Source of the DNA: Rebecca billardiae RCC1528
Lineage: Eukaryota; Haptophyta
Length of the DNA stretch: 64,000 bases
Assembly (NCBI GenBank): GCA_965240325.2
Contig: OZ251242.1
Coordinates: forward strand, 1,116,001 to 1,180,000
Reading direction: 5' to 3'
A program made the translations under genes and the position numbers. Shown here piece by piece: positions 30,704 through 41,290 of this stretch; position 1 is the stretch's first letter; the number at the start of each line of letters is the position of its first letter. The notes under the pieces were generated by a model. The model did not search any database, was not told the origin of the DNA, and saw only the letters and a program-made list of their open reading frames with translations.

Positions 30704-32440
30704 ATGGAGCCCTCGCTGAAGCGCTCGCGGCGCGTGGACGAGGGCGCCGCCGCCGGCGCGTCACCGGTGTTCGGCGCGTCGTGCGCGCTGTGCGGCGATC
30801 GCATCGGTATGCAGCCGTGGGCGCAGCTCGCGTGCGACGACGAGCACGTCGTGCACAACGTGTGCCTCTTCCAGCGCGCGCTTGCGTCCGAGCGCTGCGT
30901 CGTGCGGTGCGGCCGGCCCGGGTGCAAGCGCGTGACGAAGGCGGCGTCGGCGAGGACGCAGTACGACGGCATCCACGAGCTCGCGGCATCGCATCACGTC
31001 GCCGTCGCGGCGTGCACAGGCGGCGCTTCGCACGAGGAGGTGACGGCCGTGCAGCGCGATCCGCCGTGCCACGACGCTGCCACTGTCACGCTGTGCGACC
31101 TGCCGATGGACGTGATCTCGCGCATCCTCGGCTGGATGGCGTGCGCGCAGGATCTGGCCAGCCTGAACGGCACATCGCGCCTCTTCCGCGGCACGCCTGC
31201 CGGCCGCTCGCCGGTGGAGCACGCGCTGCTCAAGCGCGCACGTCAGCGCGGGCATGAGGGCGCGCTGCCACCGCCTCCCTCGTGGCGGGCGGAGCTGTTC
31301 GCGCGCGAGCGCGTGCTCGAGCTTGCGGCTGCGCACGCGTGCGTAGCCGTGATGGGCAGTAGCAATACTCTGGAGGAGATCAAGTTCAGCGCTTTCGTGG
31401 ACGCGTCGGGCGGGCTGCACACGTGCGGTGAGGAGGAGGATCAGACAGGGCTGTGCGCGCCCGCTGCACTGGGCCATCCGAAGCTGCGCGACTCGGCGGT
31501 CCTCGTGCCGACGCGCGTGGCGTCGCTCTCGGCAGTGCGCCTGCGTGCGGTGGCTGCTGGCTATGGTCACCTGCTCGCGCTGAGCGACTGTGGTGCCGTG
31601 TACTCCTGTGGGAACAATAATCTCGGCCAGCTGGGCCTGGACGACGAGGAGACGCGCCGTGTCTTCACCGCGCTGGGCATGAGCAGCATGGGGCTCGTCG
31701 TGGGCATCGCCGCTGGTGCATGCCACAGCCTCGCGCTCACTGCATCGGGCGGTGTGTACAGCTGGGGATTTAACGAGTTCGGCCAGCTCGGCCACGGCGA
31801 CACTGAGGACCGGCTGGAGCCTGTGCGCATCGAGGCGCTGGACGGTGTGCGCGTGGGCGGCATGTCCGCTGGTTACGGGCACACGCTGCTGCTGTCCATG
31901 GACGGTGCCGTGTACTCGTGCGGTGTCGGCAGAGCAGGCCTCCTCGGGCATGGCGACGAGCAAATGCTACTCACGCCACAGCGCGTCGAGTCGCTGGAGG
32001 GCGTGCGCGCCGTGCACGTGAGCGCTGGCGACCAGCACAGCCTGGTGGTGGACGCCACGGGCGGTGTGCACTCGTTTGGGCGTGGCTGGTTTGGTCGCCT
32101 TGGCCATGGTGCTTACTCCAATGCACTCGTGCCCAGGCGCATCGAGGCGCTGCAGGGCGTGCGCATCGTGCGCGCCAGCGCGGGCTGGATCAGCAGCGCG
32201 GTGATGGGCGCAGAGGGCAGCGTGTACACGTTTGGCGACAACGAACACGGCCAGCTCGGCATCGGCTCAGCTGGCGGGCATCAGCTGCTTCCGGTGCGCG
32301 TGCACGCCCCAGCGCACGGGCAGCTAATGGACTGTGGACTGCTCTCTCGACTACCGCCAGGCGCTTTGGATCACCTCAGACGGCGGCGCGTACTCGTGCG
32401 GCAGGCAGTCGGCCGCGCTCGGCCATGGCGTGAGCTCTGA
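30704..32440 (+). pseudogene. RING-H2/F-box/RCC1 gene copy B, frameshifted in the last blade
   Basis: It matches the other copies through residue about 545, then diverges after GQLMDC. Copy F reads GACTGCTCTC at this point, whereas copy B reads GACTGTGGACTGCTCTC, a 7-bp insertion that looks like a local duplication of GGACTG plus one base. The frame shifts, so blade 7 is replaced by an Arg-rich tail of about 34 residues ending at 32440. A separate 4-bp insertion near 32510 would give a new stop even in the original frame. The upstream 60 bp are unique to this copy. It could be a young pseudogene or encode a six-blade variant. Confidence 0.75.
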
Positions 32441-32858
32441 CGTCGAGATGGACGACCTCGTCTCTCCTGCGCGCATTGCGCAGCTGCCACCGCTGCTCGT
32501 GCTGCGTAAGTAAGGGTGCGTAGCACCCGGCCGCGATGGGCGCGGCGGGCAGTCGCATCTGCCAGCCAGCGGCCGCTTGCAGCCCCGGGACTGAGTTGCA
32601 GGCGGCGATTGGCTGCATGCAGCTCCTTAACGACAGCAGTCGGTAGCCGCTGGCGGCGGTGCCGCTGCTGCCGCCCCGGGCAGTGCGGGCCGCCGGCTGC
32701 CTCAGCGGGCCAGTGGGGAGTGTGACGAGAATTGCACATCCAATAATGTACGTACCATTTTTGATCCGCGTTTTCTACACCCAACAAGCAGCCAACGGTC
32801 ATCATGCGGTCCGAGCGAGCGGCTGAAGAGATCGTCGACGGCGCCTTGGCTGCGCGGG

Positions 32859-34667
32859 ATGGAGCCTCCGCTCATGAAGCGCTCGCGGCGCGTGGACGAG
32901 GGCACCGCCGGCGCGTCGCCCGTGTTCGGCGCGTCGTGCGCGCTGTGCGGCGATCGCATCGGTGAGCAGCCGTGGGCGCAGCTCGCGTGCGACGACGAGC
33001 ACGTCGTGCACAACGTGTGCCTCTTCCAGCGCGCGCTCGCGTCCGAGCGTTGCGCCGTGCGGTGCGGACGGCCCGGGTGCAAGCGCGTGACGAAGGCGGC
33101 GTCGGCGAGGACGCAGTACGACGGCATCCACGAGCTCGCGGCATCGCATCACGTCGCCGTCGCGGCGTGCACAGGCGGCGCTTCGCACGATGAGGTGACG
33201 GCCGTGCAGCGCGATCCGCCGTGCCACGACGCTGCCACTGTCACGCTGTGCGACCTGCCGATGGACGTGATCTCGCGCATCCTCGGCTGGATGGCGTGCG
33301 CGCAGGATCTGGCCAGCCTGAACGGCACATCGCGCCTCTTCCGCGGCACGCCTGCCGGCCGCTCGCCGGTGGAGCACGCGCTGCTCAAGCGCGCACGTCA
33401 GCGCGGGCATGAGGGCGCGCTGCCACCGCCTCCCTCGTGGCGGGCGGAGCTGTTCGCGCGCGAGCGCGTGCTCGAGCTTGCGGCTGCGCACGCGTGCGTG
33501 GCCGTGATGAGCAGTAGCGCGGGCAACAAGCTGATGATGTTCAGCGCGTTCGTGGACGCGTCGGGCGGGCTGCACACCTGCGGCGAGGAGTCTGGTGAGA
33601 CAGGGCTGTGCGCGCCCGCTGCGCTGGGCCATCCGGAGCTGCGCGACTCAGCCGTTCTCGTGCCGACGCGCGTGGCATCGCTCTCGGCAGTGCGCGTGCG
33701 TGCGGTGGCCGCTGGCAACGGACACCTGCTCGCGTTGAGCAACTGTGGTGCCGTGTACTCCTGTGGGAACAATGATTTAGGCCAGCTGGGCCTGGGCGAC
33801 AAGGAGACGCGCCGTGTCTTCACCGCGCTGGGCATGAGCAGCATGGGGCTCGTCGTGGGCATCGCAGCTGCTGCACACCACAGCCTCGCGCTTACCGCAG
33901 CGGGCGGTGTGTACAGCTGGGGATGGAACGAGGACGGCCAGCTCGGTCACGGCGACACTGAGGACCGGCTGGAGCCTGTGCGCATCGAGGCGCTGGACGG
34001 TGTGCGCGTGGGCGGCATGTCCGCGGGCTGCGAGCACACGCTGCTGCTGTCGACGAGCGGCGCCGTGTACTCGTGCGGTGTCGGCGACGCAGGCCGCACC
34101 GGGCATGGCGACCAGCACCCTCTGCACACACCTCAGCGCGTCGAGGCGCTGGAGGGCGTGCGCGCCGTGCACGTGAGCGCGGGCGACACTCACAGCCTGG
34201 TGGTGGATGCCACTGGCGGTGTGCACTCGTTTGGGTCTCACTCGTTTGGCGGCCTTGGCCATGGTGACGACTCCGACGCACTCGTGCCCAGGCGCATCAA
34301 GGCGCTGCACGGCGTGCGCATCGTGCGCGCCTGCGCAGGCTGTTTCAGCAGCGCGGTGATGGGCGCAGAGGGCAGCGTGTACACGTTTGGCGACAACGAC
34401 TACGGCCAGCTCGGCATCGGTTCAGCTGGTGCGGATCAGCTGCTTCCGGTGCGCGTGCACGCCCCAGCGCATGGCCAGCTGGTGGACTGCTTTCTCGAGT
34501 ACTGCCAGGCGCTCTGGATCACGTCAGACGGCGGCGCGTACTCGTGTGGCAGGCAGAGGGCCGCGCTCGGCCATGGCGTGAGCTCTGACGACGTGATGGA
34601 CGACCTCGTCTCTCCTGCGCGCATTGCGCAGCTGCCACCGCTGCTCGTGCTGCGCAAGGGTGCGTAG
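32859..34667 (+). CDS. RING-H2/F-box/RCC1 protein, array copy C (reference copy)
   Basis: 602 residues, single exon. Basic MKRSRR near the N-terminus could be a nuclear signal. The RING-H2-like set is C27-x2-C30-x13-C44-x3-H48-x2-H51-x2-C54-x10-C65-x3-C69, with C74 as an alternative last ligand. The F-box-like segment at about 129-165 reads LCDLPMDVISRILGWMACAQ. Seven RCC1-type blades fill 237-595, each with a G-(G/A/S)-(V/L/A)-(Y/H)-(S/T) strand: GGLHTCG, GAVYSCGNN, GGVYSWGWN, GAVYSCGVG, GGVHSFG, GSVYTFGDN and GGAYSCGRQ. This gives a full seven-blade propeller. A plausible role is an E3 ubiquitin ligase or SCF substrate receptor whose propeller selects targets; this is inferred from domains only. 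Confidence 0.92.
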   Translation: MEPPLMKRSRRVDEGTAGASPVFGASCALCGDRIGEQPWAQLACDDEHVVHNVCLFQRALASERCAVRCGRPGCKRVTKAASARTQYDGIHELAASHHVAVAACTGGASHDEVTAVQRDPPCHDAATVTLCDLPMDVISRILGWMACAQDLASLNGTSRLFRGTPAGRSPVEHALLKRARQRGHEGALPPPPSWRAELFARERVLELAAAHACVAVMSSSAGNKLMMFSAFVDASGGLHTCGEESGETGLCAPAALGHPELRDSAVLVPTRVASLSAVRVRAVAAGNGHLLALSNCGAVYSCGNNDLGQLGLGDKETRRVFTALGMSSMGLVVGIAAAAHHSLALTAAGGVYSWGWNEDGQLGHGDTEDRLEPVRIEALDGVRVGGMSAGCEHTLLLSTSGAVYSCGVGDAGRTGHGDQHPLHTPQRVEALEGVRAVHVSAGDTHSLVVDATGGVHSFGSHSFGGLGHGDDSDALVPRRIKALHGVRIVRACAGCFSSAVMGAEGSVYTFGDNDYGQLGIGSAGADQLLPVRVHAPAHGQLVDCFLEYCQALWITSDGGAYSCGRQRAALGHGVSSDDVMDDLVSPARIAQLPPLLVLRKGA

Positions 34668-35068
34668 CACCCGGTGGCCAGTGCGCGATGGGCGTGGGGC
34701 AGTCGCATCTGCCAGCCAGCGCGGCCCGCTTGCAGCCCCGGGACGGAGTTGCAGGCGGCGCTAGGCTGCATGCAGCTCCTTAACAACAGCGGTCGGTAGC
34801 CGCGTTGGCGGCGGTGCCGCTGCTACCGCCCGGGCAGTGCGGGCCGCCGGCTGCCTCAGCGGGCCAGTGGGTTCGAGTGCTGGGACGCGGTCTCGCCGTC
34901 GGGTCCAGCAGTAGTCGTGACGAGAATTGCACATCCAATGTCGTGTCGTACCATTTTAATCCGCCGTTTTCTGCGCAGCAGGCAGCCAACGGTCTCGAGG
35001 TCATCATGCGGTGGCTCCGCTGCCGAGCGCGCTGCTGAAGGATCCTCGACGGCGCCTTGGCTTGCGAG
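34668..35068 (+). promoter_or_regulatory. Array spacer with conserved upstream block (D/E/F type)
   Basis: The 160 bp before copy D (about 34905-35068) are nearly identical before copies E (about 37115-37281) and F (about 39325-39484). They include GAGAATTGCACATCCAATGT, a less GC-rich ACCATTTTAATCCGCCGTTT and GCAGCCAACGGTCTCGAGG. Copies C and G instead share a different version with CCAATAATGTACGTACC (C; similar in G) and CACCCAACAAGCAGCC. Conservation of position suggests promoter function, but recent duplication alone would also explain it. Confidence 0.45.
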
Positions 35069-36877
35069 ATGGAGCCTCCGCTCATGAAGCGCTCGCGGCG
35101 GGCGGACGATAGCACCGCCGGCGCGCCGCCCGTGTTCGGCGCGTCGTGCGCGCTGTGCGGCGATTGCATCGGTACGCAGCCGTGGGCGCAGCTCGCGTGC
35201 GACGACGAGCACGTCGCGCACAACGTGTGCCTCTTCCAGCGCGCGCTCGCGTCCGAGCGCTGCGTCGTGCGGTGCGGCCGGCCCGGGTGCAAGCGCGTGA
35301 CGAAGGCGGCGTCGGCGAGGACGCAGTACGACGGCATCCACGAGCTCGCGGCATCGCATCACGTCGCCGTCGCGGCGTGCACGGGCGGCGCTTCGCGCGA
35401 GGAGGTGACGGCCGTGCAGCATGATCCGCCGTGCCGTGACGCTGCCACCGTCACGCTGTGCGACCTGCCGACGGACGTGATCTCGCGCATCCTCGGCTGG
35501 ATCGAGTGCGCGCAGGATCTGGCCAGCCTGAACGGCACCTCGCGCCTCTTCCGCGGCACGCCTGCCGGCCGCTCGCCGGTGGAGCATGCGCTGCTCAAGC
35601 GCGCACGTCAGCGCGGGCACGAGGGCGCGCTGCCGACGCCTCCCTCGTGGCGGGCTGAGCTGTTCGCGCGCGAGCGCGTGCTCGAGCTTGCGGCTGCGCA
35701 CGCGTGCGTGGCCGTGATGAGCAGTAGCGCGGGCAACAAGCTGATGATGTTCAGCGCGTTCGTGGACGCGTCGGGCGGGCTGCACACCTGCGGCGAGGAG
35801 TCTGGTGAGACAGGGCTGTGCGCGCCCGCTGCGCTGGGCCATCCAGAGCTGCGCGACTCAGCCGTTCTCGTGCCGACGCGCGTGGCATCGCTCTCGGCAG
35901 TGCGCGTGCGTGCGGTGGCCGCTGGCAACGGACACCTGCTCGCGCTGAGCGACTGTGGTGCCGTGTACTCCTGTGGGAACAATGATCTCGGCCAGCTGGG
36001 CCTGGACGACGAGGAGACGCGCCGTGTCTTCACCGCGCTGGGCATGAGCAGCATGGGGCTCGTCGTGGGCATCGCCGCTGGTGCATGCCACAGCCTCGCG
36101 CTCACTGCATCGGGCGGTGTGTACAGCTGGGGATTTAACGAGTTCGGCCAGCTCGGTCACGGCGACACTGAGGACCGGCTGGAGCCTGTGCGCATCGAGG
36201 CGCTGGACGGTGTGCGCATGGGCGGCATGTCCGCGGGCTGCGAGCACACGCTGCTGCTGTCGACGAGCGGCGCCGTGTACTCGTGCGGTGTCGGCGACGC
36301 AGGCCGCACCGGGCATGGCGACCAGCACCCTCTGCACACACCTCAGCGCGTCGAGGCGCTGGAGGGCGTGCGCGCCGTGCACGTGAGCGCGGGCGACACT
36401 CACAGCCTGGTGGTGGATGCCACGGGCGGTGTGCACTCGTTTGGGCGTGGCTCGTTTGGCTGCCTTGGCCATGGTGATGACTCCAACGCACTCGTGCCCA
36501 GGCGCATCGAGGCGCTGCACGGCGTGCGCATCGTGCGCGCCTGCGCAGGCTGTTTCAGCAGCGCGGTGATGGGCGCAGAGGGCAGCGTGTACACGTTTGG
36601 CGACAACGAACACGGCCAGCTCGGCATCGGTTCAGCTGGTGCGGATCAGCTGCTTCCGGTGCGCGTGCACGCCCCAGCGCATGGCCAGCTGGTGGACTGC
36701 TTTCTCGAGTACTGCCAGGCGCTCTGGATCACGTCAGACGGCGGCGCGTACTCGTGTGGCAGGCAGAGGGCCGCGCTCGGCCATGGCGTGAGCTCTGACG
36801 ACGTGATGGACGACCTCGTCTCTCCTGCGCGCATTGCGCAGCTGCCACCGCTGCTCGTGCTGCGCAAGGGTGCGTAG
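35069..36877 (+). CDS. RING-H2/F-box/RCC1 protein, array copy D
   Basis: 602 residues with all domains intact. I start at the Met of MEPPLMKRSRR rather than the in-frame Met four codons upstream, because only the former is shared by every copy. Residues around 217-226 read SSSAGNKLMM as in copy C, but blades 2-3 (LDDEETRR, GACHS, WGFNEFGQ) match copy B, and the blade 5 loop RGSFGCLGHGDDSN differs from C and E. It is therefore a mosaic of sequence seen in its neighbours. RING Cys/His ligands are all kept. Confidence 0.92.
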   Translation: MEPPLMKRSRRADDSTAGAPPVFGASCALCGDCIGTQPWAQLACDDEHVAHNVCLFQRALASERCVVRCGRPGCKRVTKAASARTQYDGIHELAASHHVAVAACTGGASREEVTAVQHDPPCRDAATVTLCDLPTDVISRILGWIECAQDLASLNGTSRLFRGTPAGRSPVEHALLKRARQRGHEGALPTPPSWRAELFARERVLELAAAHACVAVMSSSAGNKLMMFSAFVDASGGLHTCGEESGETGLCAPAALGHPELRDSAVLVPTRVASLSAVRVRAVAAGNGHLLALSDCGAVYSCGNNDLGQLGLDDEETRRVFTALGMSSMGLVVGIAAGACHSLALTASGGVYSWGFNEFGQLGHGDTEDRLEPVRIEALDGVRMGGMSAGCEHTLLLSTSGAVYSCGVGDAGRTGHGDQHPLHTPQRVEALEGVRAVHVSAGDTHSLVVDATGGVHSFGRGSFGCLGHGDDSNALVPRRIEALHGVRIVRACAGCFSSAVMGAEGSVYTFGDNEHGQLGIGSAGADQLLPVRVHAPAHGQLVDCFLEYCQALWITSDGGAYSCGRQRAALGHGVSSDDVMDDLVSPARIAQLPPLLVLRKGA

Positions 36878-37281
36878 CACCCGGTGGCCAGTGCGCGATG
36901 GGCGTGGGGCAGTCGCATCTGCCAGCCAGCGCGGCCCGCTTGCAGCCCCGGGACGGAGTTGCAGGCGGCGCTAGGCTGCATGCAGCTCCTTAACAACAGC
37001 GGTCGGTTGCCGCGTTGGCGGCGGTGCCGCTGCTACCGCCCGGGCAGTGCGGGCCGCCGGCTGCCTCAGCGGGCCAGTGGGTTCGAGTGCTGGGACGCGG
37101 TCTCGCCGTCGGGTCCAGCAGTAGTCGTGACGAGAATTGCACATCCAATGTCGTGTCGTACCATTTTAATCCGCCGTTTTCTGCGCAGCAGGCAGCCAAC
37201 GGTCTCGAGGTCATCATGCGGTGGCTCCGCTGCCGAGCGAGCGCGCTGCTGAGGATCCTCGACGGCGCCTTGGCTTGCGAG

Positions 37282-39084
37282 ATGGAGCCTCCGCTCATGA
37301 AGCGCTCGCGGCGGGCGGACGATAGCACCGCCGGCGCGCCGCCCGTGTTCGGCGCGTCGTGCGCGCTGTGCGGCGATTGCATCGGTACGCAGCCGTGGGC
37401 GCAGCTCGCGTGCGACGACGAGCACGTCGCGCACAACGTGTGCCTCTTCCAGCGCGCGCTCGCGTCCGAGCGCTGCGTCGTGCGGTGCGGCCGGCCCGGG
37501 TGCAAGCGCGTGACGAAGGCGGCGTCGGCGAGGACGCAGTACGACGGCATCCACGAGCTCGCGGCATCGCAACACGTCGCCGTCGCGGCGTGCACGGGCG
37601 GCGCTTCGCGCGAGGAGGTGACGGCCGTGCAGCATGATCCGCCGTGCCGTGACGCTGCCACCGTCACGCTGTGCGACCTGCCGACGGACGTGATCTCGCG
37701 CATCCTCGGCTGGATCGAGTGCGCGCAGGATCTGGCCAGCCTGAACGGCACCTCGCGCCTCTTCCGCGGCACGCCTGCCGGCCGCTCGCCGGTGGAGCAT
37801 GCGCTGCTCAAGCGCGCACGTCAGCGCGGGCACGAGGGCGCGCTGCCGACGCCTCCCTCGTGGCGGGCGGAGCTGTTCGCGCGCGAGCGCGTGCTCGAGC
37901 TTGCGGCTGCGCACGCGTGCGTGGCCGTGATGGGCAGTGGCGCTGAGGGGATCAAGTTCAGCGCTTTCGTGGACGCGTCGGGCGGGCTGCACACCTGCGG
38001 CGAGGAGTCTGGTGAGACAGGGCTGTGCGCGCCCGCTGCGCTGGGCCATCCAGAGCTGCGCGACTCAGCCGTTCTCGTGCCGACGCGCGTGGCATCGCTC
38101 TCGGCAGTGCGCGTGCGTGCGGTGGCCGCTGGCAACGGACACCTGCTCGCGCTGAGCGACTGTGGTGCCGTGTACTCCTGTGGGAACAATGATCTCGGCC
38201 AGCTGGGCCTGGACGACGAGGAGACGCGCCGTGTCTTCACCGCGCTGGGCATGAGCAGCATGGGGCTCGTCGTGGGCATCGCCGCTGGTGCATGCCACAG
38301 CCTCGCGCTCACTGCATCGGGCGGTGTGTACAGCTGGGGATTTAACGAGTTCGGCCAGCTCGGTCACGGCGACACTGAGGACCGGCTGGAGCCTGTGCGC
38401 ATCGAGGCGCTGGACGGTGTGCGCATGGGCGGCATGTCCGCGGGCTGTGAGCACACGCTGCTGCTGTCGACGAGCGGCGCCGTGTACTCGTGCGGTGTCG
38501 GCGACGCAGGCCGCACCGGGCATGGCGACCAGCACCCTCTGCACACACCTCAGCGCGTCGAGTCGCTGGAGGGTGTGCGCGCCGTGCACGTGAGCGCGGG
38601 CGACACTCACAGCCTGGTGGTGGATGCCACTGGCGGTGTGCACTCGTTTGGGTCTCACTCGTTTGGCGGCCTTGGCCATGGTGACGACTCTGACGCACTC
38701 GTGCCTAGGCGCATCGAGGCGCTGCACGGCGTGCGCATCGTGCGCGCCAGCGCAGGCTGTTTCAGCAGCGCGGTGATGGGCGCAGAGGGCAGCGTGTACA
38801 CGTTTGGCTACAACGAACACGGCCAGCTCGGCATCGGCTCAGCTGGTGCGGATCAGCTGCTTCCGGTGCGCGTGCACGCCCCAGCGCACGGCCAGCTGGT
38901 GGACTGCTTTCTCGAGTGGCGCCAGTCGCTCTGGATCACTGCAGGCGGCGGCGCGTACTCGTGTGGCAGGCAGCCGGCTGCGCTCGGCCATGGCGTGAGC
39001 TCTGACGACGTGATGGACGACCTCGTCTCTCCTGCGCGCATTGCGCAGCTGCCACCGCTGCTCGTGCTGCGTAAGGGTGCGTAG
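37282..39084 (+). CDS. RING-H2/F-box/RCC1 protein, array copy E
   Basis: 600 residues. The N-terminal half is almost identical to copy D (for example ASQHVAV for ASHHVAV), but the segment before blade 1 is the shorter GSGAEGIK shared with copy F. Blade 5 has SHSFGGLGHGDDSD as in copy C. Blade 7 is altered to FLEWRQSLWITAGGGAYSCG. The frame happens to stay open upstream to 37015 through spacer DNA; this is not conserved in D or F and is not taken as coding. Confidence 0.92.
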   Translation: MEPPLMKRSRRADDSTAGAPPVFGASCALCGDCIGTQPWAQLACDDEHVAHNVCLFQRALASERCVVRCGRPGCKRVTKAASARTQYDGIHELAASQHVAVAACTGGASREEVTAVQHDPPCRDAATVTLCDLPTDVISRILGWIECAQDLASLNGTSRLFRGTPAGRSPVEHALLKRARQRGHEGALPTPPSWRAELFARERVLELAAAHACVAVMGSGAEGIKFSAFVDASGGLHTCGEESGETGLCAPAALGHPELRDSAVLVPTRVASLSAVRVRAVAAGNGHLLALSDCGAVYSCGNNDLGQLGLDDEETRRVFTALGMSSMGLVVGIAAGACHSLALTASGGVYSWGFNEFGQLGHGDTEDRLEPVRIEALDGVRMGGMSAGCEHTLLLSTSGAVYSCGVGDAGRTGHGDQHPLHTPQRVESLEGVRAVHVSAGDTHSLVVDATGGVHSFGSHSFGGLGHGDDSDALVPRRIEALHGVRIVRASAGCFSSAVMGAEGSVYTFGYNEHGQLGIGSAGADQLLPVRVHAPAHGQLVDCFLEWRQSLWITAGGGAYSCGRQPAALGHGVSSDDVMDDLVSPARIAQLPPLLVLRKGA

Positions 39085-39484
39085 CACCCGGTGGCCGGTG
39101 CGCGATGGGCGTGGGGCAGTCGCATCTGCCAGCCAGCGCGGCCCGCTTGCAGCCCCGGGACGGAGTTGCAGGCGGCGCTAGGCTGCATGCAGCTCCTTAA
39201 CAACAGCGGTCGGTAGCCGCGTTGGCGGCGGTGCCGCTGCTACCGCCCGGGCAGTGCGGGCCGCCGGCTGCCTCAGCGGGCCAGTGGGTTCGAGTGCTGG
39301 GACGCGGTCTCGCCGTCGGGTCCAGCAGTAGTCGTGACGAGAATTGCACATCCAATGTCGTGTCGTACCATTTTAATCCGCCGTTTTCTGCGCAGCAGGC
39401 AGCCAACGGTCTCGAGGTCATCATGCGGTGGCTCCGCTGCCGAGCGCGCTGCTGAAGGATCCTCGACGGCGCCTTGGCTGCGAG

Positions 39485-41290
39485 ATGGAGCCTCCGCTCA
39501 TGAAGCGCTCGCGGCGGGCGGACGATAGCACCGCCGGCGCGCCGCCCGTGTTCGGCGCGTCGTGCGCGCTGTGCGGCGATTGCATCGGTACGCAGCCGTG
39601 GGCGCAGCTCGCGTGCGACGACGAGCACGTCGCGCACAACGTGTGCCTCTTCCAGCGCGCGCTCGCGTCCGAGCGCTGCGTCGTGCGGTGCGGCCGGCCC
39701 GGGTGCAAGCGCGTGACGAAGGCGGCGTCGGCGAGGACGCAGTACGACGGCATCCACGAGCTCGCGGCATCGCATCACGTCGCCGTCGCGGCGTGCACGG
39801 GCGGCGCTTCGCGCGAGGAGGTGACGGCCGTGCAGCATGATCCGCCGTGCCGTGACGCTGCCACCGTCACGCTGTGCGACCTGCCGACGGACGTGATCTC
39901 GCGCATCCTCGGCTGGATGGCGTGCGCGCAGGATCTGGCCAGCCTGAACGGCACCTCGCGCCTCTTCCGCGGCACGCCTGCCGGCCGCTCGCCGGTGGAG
40001 CATGCGCTGCTCAAGCGCGCACGTCAGCGCGGGCATGAGGGTGCGCTGCCACCGCCTCCCTCGTGGCGGGCGGAGCTGTTCGCGCGCGAGCGCGTGCTCG
40101 AGCTTGCGGCTGCGCACGCGTGCGTGGCCGTGATGGGCAGTGGCGCTGAGGGGATCAAGTTCAGCGCTTTCGTGGACGCGTCGGGCGGGCTGCACACGTG
40201 CGGTGAGGAGGAGGATGAGACAGGGCTGTGCGCGCCCGCTGCACTGGGCCATCCGGAGCTGCGCAACTCGGCAGCGGTCCTCGTGCCGACGCGCGTGGCG
40301 TCGCTCTCGGCAGTGCGCGTGCGTGCGGTGGCTGCTGGCTATGGTCACCTGCTCGCGCTGAGCGACTGTGGTGCCGTGTACTCCTGTGGGAACAATGATT
40401 TAGGCCAGCTGGGCCTGGGCCACAAGGAGACTCGCCGCACGTTCACCGCGCTAGGCATGAGCAGCATGGGGCTCGTCGTGGGCATCGCCGCTCGTGCGAA
40501 GCACAGCCTCGCGCTCACTGCAGCGGGCGGTGTGTACAGCTGGGGATGTAACGAGATCGGCCAGCTCGGCCACGGCGACACTGAGCACCGGCTGGAGCCT
40601 GTGCGCATCCAGGCGCTGGACGGTGTGCGCGTGGGCGGCATGTCCGCTGGTTACGGGACCACGCTGCTGCTGTCGACGAGCGGTGCCGTGTACTCGTGCG
40701 GTGACGGCGAAGCAGGCCGCACCGGGCATGGCCACGAGAGCACTCTGCTCACGCCACAGCGCGTCGAGTCGCTGGAGGGCGTGCGCGCCGTGCACGTGAG
40801 CGCTGGCGATGATCAGGGCCTGGTGGTGGATGCTACGGGCGGTGTGCACTCGTTCGGGTCTCACTCGTTTGGCTGCCTTGGCCATGGTGACGAATCTGAC
40901 GCACTCGTGCCCAGGCGCATCGAGGCGCTGCAGGGCGTGCGCATCGTGCGCGCCAGCGCGGGCTGTTTTTGCAGCGCGGTGATGGGCGTGGACGGCAGCG
41001 TGTACACGTTTGGCTCCAACGAACACGGCCAGCTTGGCATCGGCTCAGCTGGTGCGAGTCCGCCGCTTCCGGTGCGCGTGCACGCCCCAGCGCACGGGCA
41101 GCTAATGGACTGCTCTCTCGACTACCGCCAGGCGCTTTGGATCACCTCAGACGGCGGCGCGTACTCGTGCGGCAGGCAGTCGGCCGCGCTCGGCCATGGC
41201 GTGAGCTCTGACGACGGGGTGGACGACCTCGTCTCTCCTGCGCGCATTGCGCAGCTGCCCCCGCTGCTCATGCTGCGCCGGGGTGCGTAG
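39485..41290 (+). CDS. RING-H2/F-box/RCC1 protein, array copy F
   Basis: 601 residues with RING, F-box and seven blades intact. It has the most private substitutions in the array: one added Ala in NSAAVLVPT, GHKETRRTFTALG in blade 2-3, AARAKHSLALTAAGG with WGCNEIGQ, and SAGASPPLPVRV before blade 7. The end is LMLRRGA. Several changes lie in loops on the propeller surface, where partner contacts would be expected. Confidence 0.92.
   Translation: MEPPLMKRSRRADDSTAGAPPVFGASCALCGDCIGTQPWAQLACDDEHVAHNVCLFQRALASERCVVRCGRPGCKRVTKAASARTQYDGIHELAASHHVAVAACTGGASREEVTAVQHDPPCRDAATVTLCDLPTDVISRILGWMACAQDLASLNGTSRLFRGTPAGRSPVEHALLKRARQRGHEGALPPPPSWRAELFARERVLELAAAHACVAVMGSGAEGIKFSAFVDASGGLHTCGEEEDETGLCAPAALGHPELRNSAAVLVPTRVASLSAVRVRAVAAGYGHLLALSDCGAVYSCGNNDLGQLGLGHKETRRTFTALGMSSMGLVVGIAARAKHSLALTAAGGVYSWGCNEIGQLGHGDTEHRLEPVRIQALDGVRVGGMSAGYGTTLLLSTSGAVYSCGDGEAGRTGHGHESTLLTPQRVESLEGVRAVHVSAGDDQGLVVDATGGVHSFGSHSFGCLGHGDESDALVPRRIEALQGVRIVRASAGCFCSAVMGVDGSVYTFGSNEHGQLGIGSAGASPPLPVRVHAPAHGQLMDCSLDYRQALWITSDGGAYSCGRQSAALGHGVSSDDGVDDLVSPARIAQLPPLLMLRRGA

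Noticed and set aside
37015-37281. An in-frame 89-residue upstream extension of array copy E
   Set aside because: It runs through spacer DNA that is interrupted by indels or stops before copies D and F, and no other copy starts there.
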